From assembly GCA_965276715.1 (NCBI GenBank), contig OZ255622.1, forward strand, positions 868,001-932,000: DNA of 64,000 bases, given 5' to 3'. This stretch comes from CAXTPV01 sp965276715. Its GTDB lineage: Bacteria > Pseudomonadota > Alphaproteobacteria > Acetobacterales > Acetobacteraceae. Position 1 is the first letter of the stretch. Each line of letters starts with the position of its first letter. Of the stretch, positions 59,452-64,000 are shown piece after piece. The notes under the pieces are model-generated. The model saw nothing but the letters and a program-made list of their open reading frames with translations. It had not been told where the DNA came from and made no database searches. The position numbers and the translations under genes were made by a program.

Positions 59452-59518
59452 AGGGCGCTCCAGATCCTCATTGTTGCCGGGGGGTCTGGAGGGCCGGCCT
59501 CGGCTCCCCAGTCTTTCT

Positions 59519-61195
59519 CTAGGGCTGTGACGAAGCGAAGAAATCCCGCAATGCGCCCAGCCAGATCGCGACCGCTTCGGCGCCCGGATCGGGATGGCTG
59601 CCGACGCGATCGGCGAGATAGCTGGAGCGGCCGCGGCGAGGGATCATGCCGACGGTCGCGCGCGTGCCGGCTTCGGCGGCGCTCGCTGCCTCGTCGATGG
59701 CGAAAGCGGGCGTGGCGCCCGCCCCGACGGCGTTCGTGAAGGCCCGCGAGGCCGGCGCGAGGGCGTCGAGCATGGTTCGGTCGCCGGGCTTGGAGTCGCC
59801 GAGTTCGGCGATGCCGCGCCAGCCGGCTTCGAACGCGGCGGCCCAGTGGACGAGCTCGTTGCCCGCGAGCGCGTTCGCCGCGCGCAGCAGGAACACGGCG
59901 TAGAGCGGTCCCGACGTGCCGCCGAGCTCGCGCCGGACGGTGCCCGCCATCGCTTCCAGGACGGCCGCCGGGCGGGCGAGGTCGTAGCTTGGGAGATCGT
60001 CCTCGATCGCGCGCGCGCCGCGGGTGAGGCTGATGCCGAGATCGCCGTCGCCGACCGCCTGGTCCATCGCGGTCAGCCTGGCTTCGGATGCCCGGATCGC
60101 GGCGGTGACCGCACGCAGGGCGGCTTCGAAGGTCTCGTTGCGGCCTGGTGCGACGCGGTCGGTCTCGTCGGGTGCCGGGGCACGGAGATGCGGCGCGCCC
60201 GGCTTGAGGCCGCGGCCAGGCCAGGCGGGCGCTGTCGCCGGCGCGTCGAGGCGGGCGAGACGCACGTCGTCGACACGCATCACCGACAGCGAGCAGCCCT
60301 GCATGTCGAGTGCGGTGAGGAAGGTGCCGGTCCAGCAGCGTTCGACCATGATCCCCGCATGGCCGAGCACGGTCAGCGCGGCGCGTGCGACGATCATGAG
60401 CTCGGACGGCGGCGTGGCGCCGAGATTGTTGACCAGGAGGGCGACGCGGTCGCCCGCGGCGAGCCTCATGTCGGCGATGATGCGGCCGAGCATGTCGCGC
60501 ACGATCGCGCCCGCGGTCGCCATCGGCAGGCGCTTGACGCCGGGCTCGCCGTGTATGCCCAAGCCCAGCTCGATCTCGTTGTCGGGCAGGATGAAGCCGG
60601 GCGAGCCGGCCGCGGGCACGGTGCAGGACGAGAGCGCCACGCCGATCGAGCCGAGGACCGCGATCGCGTCGCGCGCCTCGGCGGCGATGGCGGGCAGGTC
60701 GGCGCCGGCGTCGGCCGCCGCACCCGCGATCTTGTGGACCAGGATGGTGCCGGCGAGGCCCCGCCGGCCGGCGATCTGGTTGCCGGTCGCGAGTGCCACG
60801 TCGTCGCCGACCACGACCATCTCGACCGCGATGCCCTCGGCGCGCGCGAGTTCGGCCGCGACGCCGAAATTGAGCCGGTCGCCGGTGTAGTTCTTGACCA
60901 CCAGCAGGACGCCGGGGGGGCCGGCGACGGCCCGGATCGCGGCGAGCACCGCGTCGATGGTGGGCGAGGCGAACACGTCGCCCGCCACCGCCGCGCGCAG
61001 CAGGCCGGGACCGACATAGCCGGCATGCGCCGGCTCGTGGCCGGAGCCGCCGCCCGAGATGATGGCGACCTTGTCGTCGCCCTCGCGCAGGACGACCATG
61101 TGCTCGGGCATCAGGATCAGGCCGGAATGCAGCCGGGTGAGCGCTTCCAGCAACTCGGGGACGACGTCGCCTGGCTGATTGATCAGCTTCTTCAT
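59519..61195 (-). CDS. Dihydroxyacetone kinase, fused DhaK-DhaL (ATP-dependent)
   Basis: 558 residues. The DhaK domain (1-330) has ISGGGSGHEPAHAGYVGPGL, KNYTGDRLNFGVAAE and the substrate-binding His H215 in LGLGIHGEPGVKRLP, which forms a hemiaminal with dihydroxyacetone. The DhaL domain (about 350-558) has DQAVGDGDLGISLTRGA with the Mg-binding aspartates and LGGTSGPLYAVFLLRA. The fusion means ATP, not the PTS, is the phosphate donor. Its start overlaps the stop of purB by 4 bases. Confidence 0.94.
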   Translation of the reverse strand: MKKLINQPGDVVPELLEALTRLHSGLILMPEHMVVLREGDDKVAIISGGGSGHEPAHAGYVGPGLLRAAVAGDVFASPTIDAVLAAIRAVAGPPGVLLVVKNYTGDRLNFGVAAELARAEGIAVEMVVVGDDVALATGNQIAGRRGLAGTILVHKIAGAAADAGADLPAIAAEARDAIAVLGSIGVALSSCTVPAAGSPGFILPDNEIELGLGIHGEPGVKRLPMATAGAIVRDMLGRIIADMRLAAGDRVALLVNNLGATPPSELMIVARAALTVLGHAGIMVERCWTGTFLTALDMQGCSLSVMRVDDVRLARLDAPATAPAWPGRGLKPGAPHLRAPAPDETDRVAPGRNETFEAALRAVTAAIRASEARLTAMDQAVGDGDLGISLTRGARAIEDDLPSYDLARPAAVLEAMAGTVRRELGGTSGPLYAVFLLRAANALAGNELVHWAAAFEAGWRGIAELGDSKPGDRTMLDALAPASRAFTNAVGAGATPAFAIDEAASAAEAGTRATVGMIPRRGRSSYLADRVGSHPDPGAEAVAIWLGALRDFFASSQP

Positions 61196-62523
61196 GTGAA
61201 GACCCGTTCGAAGGTTCGATCGACGAAGGCGAGATGAAGCCCCGGATCGAGGGCGGCGTCGAGGTCGGCTTCACTCAGGACGGCGGCGATCTCGGGCTCG
61301 GCGAGCAGATGGTCGCGGAAGGAGCGCGCGTCCGGGTGATCGAGCGCGGTCCAGGTGGCCATCGCGGCGCGCTGGACGATGGCGTAGGCGGCCTCGCGGG
61401 TCAGGCCGGCGCGCGCGAGCAGCAGCAGGATCTCGCCCGAGTGCACCACGCCGCCGAGCGCCTCGACATTGGCCGCCATGCGCGCGGGATGAACGACGAG
61501 GCGCTCGATCATGTCGGCGAGGCGGTCGAGCGCGAAATCGAGCGCCAGCGTTGCGTCGGGCGCGATCACGCGCTCGACCGAGGAATGGCTGATGTCGCGC
61601 TCGTGCCAGAGTGCCACGTTCTCGAGCGCCGGCATCGCGTAGCCGCGGACCAGCCGGGCGAGCCCCGTGAGGTTCTCCGACAGCACCGGGTTGCGCTTGT
61701 GCGGCATCGCCGAGCTGCCCTTCTGGCCGGCCGCGAAGAACTCCTCCACCTCGCGCACCTCGCTGCGCTGGAGGTGGCGGATTTCGGTGGCGAGGCGTTC
61801 GACCGCGGCCGCGATCACCGCGAGCGTGCAGAAATAGGCGGCGTGGCGGTCGCGCGGGATGACCTGGGTCGAGATCGGCTCGGGGGCGAGGCCGAGCGCT
61901 CTGGCCACGTGCTCCTCGATCGCCGGATCGAGATGGGCGTAGGTACCGACCGCACCCGAGATGGCGGCGGTCGCGATCTCGGCGCGCGCGGTGCGCAGAC
62001 GGGCCCGGTTGCGGTCGAACTCGGCGTAGTGGCCGGCGAGCTTGAGGCCGAACGAAGTCGGCTCGGCATGAATGCCGTGGCTGCGGCCGATGGTGACGGT
62101 GTGCTTGTGTTCGAAGGCGCGGCGGCGGAGTGCGTCGCAGACGCGGTCGAGATCGGCCAGCAGCAGGTCGGTGGCCTCGGCGAGCTGGAGGGCGAGGCAG
62201 GTGTCGAGCACGTCGCTCGAGGTCATGCCGAGATGGACGAACCGGCTGTCCGGACCGACGCGCTTGGCGAGCCAGGTGAGGAACGCGATCACGTCATGCC
62301 GCGTCTCGCGCTCGATCGCGTCGATCTCGGCGACATCGTCGGGACCGAAGGCGGCGATCGCGGCGGCACCGCGCTCGCGGATGGTCCGCGCCGCTTCGAC
62401 GGGGATGTCGCCGCGCGCGGCCATCGCCTCGGCCGCCAGCGCCTCGATTTCGAACCAGTGCGCGAACCGGTGGGATGGCGACCAGATCGATGCCATCACC
62501 GGGCGTGTGTAACGGGGAACCAA
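61192..62523 (-). CDS. purB: Adenylosuccinate lyase
   Basis: 443-residue fumarase-superfamily enzyme acting twice in purine synthesis (SAICAR to AICAR, and adenylosuccinate to AMP). The signature loop is GQKGSSAMPHKRNPVLSEN; other parts are HLGMTSSDVLDTCLALQ and GRSHGIHAEPTSFGLKLA. The start is taken as TTG 62523 because MVPRYTRPVMASIW matches the family N-terminus; ATG 62496 would remove it. It is coupled to the dihydroxyacetone kinase gene downstream and divergent from the TerC-like gene. Confidence 0.96.
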   Translation of the reverse strand: MVPRYTRPVMASIWSPSHRFAHWFEIEALAAEAMAARGDIPVEAARTIRERGAAAIAAFGPDDVAEIDAIERETRHDVIAFLTWLAKRVGPDSRFVHLGMTSSDVLDTCLALQLAEATDLLLADLDRVCDALRRRAFEHKHTVTIGRSHGIHAEPTSFGLKLAGHYAEFDRNRARLRTARAEIATAAISGAVGTYAHLDPAIEEHVARALGLAPEPISTQVIPRDRHAAYFCTLAVIAAAVERLATEIRHLQRSEVREVEEFFAAGQKGSSAMPHKRNPVLSENLTGLARLVRGYAMPALENVALWHERDISHSSVERVIAPDATLALDFALDRLADMIERLVVHPARMAANVEALGGVVHSGEILLLLARAGLTREAAYAIVQRAAMATWTALDHPDARSFRDHLLAEPEIAAVLSEADLDAALDPGLHLAFVDRTFERVFT

Positions 62524-62570
62524 TGGCGTGCGCCTCGCGTCGTCTGACTTGAGGATCTAGGGCCAATGGC

Positions 62571-63179
62571 GTGACGATGCACGACCTGCTGCCGCACGCG
62601 GCGGCCCTCGCCCAGGTCCTTCTGATAGACATCACGCTCGCGGGCGACAACGCGGTCGTGGTCGGGCTCGCGGTGAACGGCCTGCCGCGGGCGCAGCGCC
62701 GACGGGCGATCCTGGCCGGCGTCGCCGGTGCCACGCTGATCCGGCTGCTGCTGGCACTCGTCGCGGTGCGGCTGATCACGATCATCGGGCTCACACTGGC
62801 CGGCGGCCTGCTGCTGCTCTGGGTGTGCTGGAAGATGGCGCGCGAACTCCGTCGCGGTCAGGCATCGCATGGAGCGGAGGGTCCGCCGGTCAGCTTCCGG
62901 GCGGCGATGCTGCGGATCGTGATCGCGGACCTGTCGATGAGCCTGGACAATGTGCTGGCGGTCGCGGGCGCCGCGGGACGCGACACCATCGCGCTGGTGG
63001 CCGGTCTCGCGTTCTCGGTGGTGCTGATGGCGTTCGCCGCGGATGCGGTCGCGCGCCTGATCGAGCGGTGGCGCTGGATCGCCTGGCTGGGCCTCTTCGT
63101 CGTGCTGTTCGTCTCGCTGCGGATGATCTGGGACGGCAGTGCGGACGTGCTGCGGACGGGCTGGCTCGGCCAGGCGTAG
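62571..63179 (+). CDS. TerC/YjbE family membrane protein
   Basis: 202 residues with about six or seven membrane helices. The two TerC half-motifs are LIDITLAGDNAVVVGLAV and IVIADLSMSLDNVLAVAGAA, whose paired Asp-Asn residues line the metal path. Relatives export Mn2+ (MneP/YkoY type) or act in tellurite resistance. GTG 62571 is used; ATG 62577 is equally likely. The gap to purB is only 47 bases, too short for a yybP-ykoY manganese riboswitch. Confidence 0.9.
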   Translation: MTMHDLLPHAAALAQVLLIDITLAGDNAVVVGLAVNGLPRAQRRRAILAGVAGATLIRLLLALVAVRLITIIGLTLAGGLLLLWVCWKMARELRRGQASHGAEGPPVSFRAAMLRIVIADLSMSLDNVLAVAGAAGRDTIALVAGLAFSVVLMAFAADAVARLIERWRWIAWLGLFVVLFVSLRMIWDGSADVLRTGWLGQA

Positions 63180-63254
63180 GAGCGGGGGCACTTCGATGAG
63201 CGCCGACTTGCGATGGATCCCGGGTCCCGGGGCACCGCGAGGACCTGGCGGCCG

Positions 63255-63836
63255 TTACTCGTTTGTCCACTCGGCCTGGGGCCTGCGGTGATAGCGCCCC
63301 GCCTCGCGTGCCATCATCCGGTAGCCGACGAGTTCACGCCGCAACGTTGCGCAGTCCTCATGGTGACGTTTGAGGACACCGTTCACCTCGACCTCCGTGT
63401 AGAACCGGTCGGGCTCGAACTGCTCGGCCAACCACGCGAGGATCACGCGCCGCTTCTTTCGGCTGGCCGGGATCCGGGTGAGCGTGCCGTCCTCCGAGAT
63501 GAAGTTCCGAAGCGCGGGGGGCGGCACCTTGTCGTGCCGGGGCGCCCAGTTCGCCACCTGCTCGCTGCTCAGCACCGACCGCGACAGCCTCGCCAGCGCG
63601 TCCGGCTCGAGGGCATACCAATGCGTGTTGCCATCGACCCGACGCCGCAGAATGCCGAGACGCCTGAGCACCACGAGATGGTGCGACGCAGTCGGCTCGG
63701 TCAGCTCCAACGCTGCCGCCAGCTCGTGGACGTTGTGCTCGCGTCGGGCGACAAGTCCGAGCAGGCGAAGCCTGCTGTCATGGGCCAGGGCCTTGAAGAA
63801 CTCGAGAACGACCGGAAACTCGGACTGCTCGATCAT
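63255..63836 (-). CDS. ArsR family regulator with C-terminal DUF2087 domain
   Basis: About 193 residues. The winged helix-turn-helix is FFKALAHDSRLRLLGLVARR, EHNVHELAAALELTEPTASH and HLVVLRRLGILRRRVDGNTH (residues 9-75). It lacks the metal-binding ELCVCD box of ArsR. The second half (RKKRRVILAWLAEQFEPDRF; YTEVEVNGVLKRHHEDCATL) is DUF2087, a DNA-binding-like domain. ATG 63836 begins the family match; the frame is open to 63905. It lies 81 bases downstream of an alpha/beta hydrolase on the same strand. Confidence 0.88.
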   Translation of the reverse strand: MIEQSEFPVVLEFFKALAHDSRLRLLGLVARREHNVHELAAALELTEPTASHHLVVLRRLGILRRRVDGNTHWYALEPDALARLSRSVLSSEQVANWAPRHDKVPPPALRNFISEDGTLTRIPASRKKRRVILAWLAEQFEPDRFYTEVEVNGVLKRHHEDCATLRRELVGYRMMAREAGRYHRRPQAEWTNE

Positions 63837-63917
63837 TGCTGAACATCGACCGTTGTCTAATTTGATGTTCATCAATGTACCAGACTGCCGGCGATCGCAA
63901 ATCAAGGCGCCCGGCCT

Positions 63918-64000
63918 TCATCGGGCCAGGAACGGCAGCAGCGCGTGCATGACTTCGTCCGGGTATTCCTCGTGAACCGCGAGCTTTCCACGTGGGAGGA
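63918..64000 (-). CDS. C-terminal end of an alpha/beta hydrolase-like protein, cut by window edge
   Basis: The minus strand reads GKLAVHEEYPDEVMHALLPF then LAR and a TGA at 63920-63918. The H-E-E-Y-P-D-E-V sequence followed by a final amphipathic helix is the usual ending of alpha/beta hydrolases, where the His is the catalytic base. Only 26 codons are in the window, so the call is tentative. Confidence 0.5.
   Translation of the reverse strand, partial: LPRGKLAVHEEYPDEVMHALLPFLAR

Noticed and set aside
59460..59518. Possible further palindromic repeat copy (GGGGGGTCTGGAGGGCCGGCC) between NnrU and the dihydroxyacetone kinase
   Set aside because: The GGGTCTGG motif is present but the hairpin arms do not match the other copies, so it is at best a degenerate relic.
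62524..62570. yybP-ykoY manganese riboswitch ahead of the TerC-like gene
   Set aside because: Only 47 bases separate the divergent genes, far too short, and no conserved stem is seen.
1..64000. tRNA, rRNA or CRISPR array
   Set aside because: No cloverleaf-like sequence, rRNA-like stretch or regularly spaced repeats were noticed on reading; a covariance-model scan was not possible here.

Overview
This window is chromosomal DNA from a high-GC alphaproteobacterium, most likely in the Acetobacteraceae/Rhodospirillales (inference). The basis is the strong G/C bias at third positions, the order purC-purS-purQ-purL-bolA-grxD, the pairs purM/purN and pepA/holC, and many 4-base ATGA gene overlaps. 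No rRNA, tRNA or CRISPR array was seen.

Layout. 1-6.4 kb: the 5' part of an AI-2E-type permease on the minus strand, then purM-purN, a one-helix membrane peptide, a sulfotransferase, ndk and an ABC-F ATPase. 6.4-12.9 kb: an S46 peptidase coupled to the ABC-F gene, then a polyol-catabolic cluster (PfkB kinase, GatZ/KbaZ-family protein, SmoS-type dehydrogenase) ending in a sugar-binding protein that has no ABC permease or ATPase beside it. 13.0-17.15 kb: an EmrAB/TolC-like efflux operon whose outer-membrane gene carries a one-base frameshift.

17.15-23.5 kb is an accessory region with lower GC and many broken genes. It holds a DUF6471-like gene, a small conserved gene split by a complete IS630-family element with a CTAG duplication, a tyrosine recombinase overlapping a DUF6680-like gene, a ccdAB toxin-antitoxin pair, a truncated DNA methyltransferase, a resolvase tail joined to an unknown gene, and an IS3-family remnant. 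23.7-28.6 kb is a probable acquired metabolic block: TetR regulator, DUF3237 protein, NTF2-like protein, TetX-like flavin monooxygenase, divergent LysR regulator and EamA exporter.

28.6-48.5 kb returns to core-like composition: a GDSL esterase and a penicillin/AHL-acylase-family enzyme, the cbpA-cbpM chaperone pair, a HAD phosphatase, holC, pepA, cysQ, a Sua5/TsaC-family synthase, unknown membrane proteins, two tandem paralogous GH95-like glycosidases, and a coupled XRE regulator-sulfurtransferase-cystathionine lyase operon. 48.5-64 kb holds cardiolipin synthase, a YraN-type nuclease-fold protein, the iron-sulfur pair grxD-bolA, the second purine operon (with a Rap1a-like secreted protein between purS and purQ), an Nramp Mn2+ transporter behind a likely MntR-type operator, NnrU, a fused dihydroxyacetone kinase coupled to purB, a TerC-family protein and an ArsR regulator. 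The far end clips an alpha/beta hydrolase.

Seven purine genes are present (purM, N, L, Q, S, C, B), and four of them appear to start with TTG. A family of G/C-rich palindromic repeats sits between genes. In several places it supplies coding tails, stop codons or start-proximal sequence, most strikingly at the purQ/purL junction.
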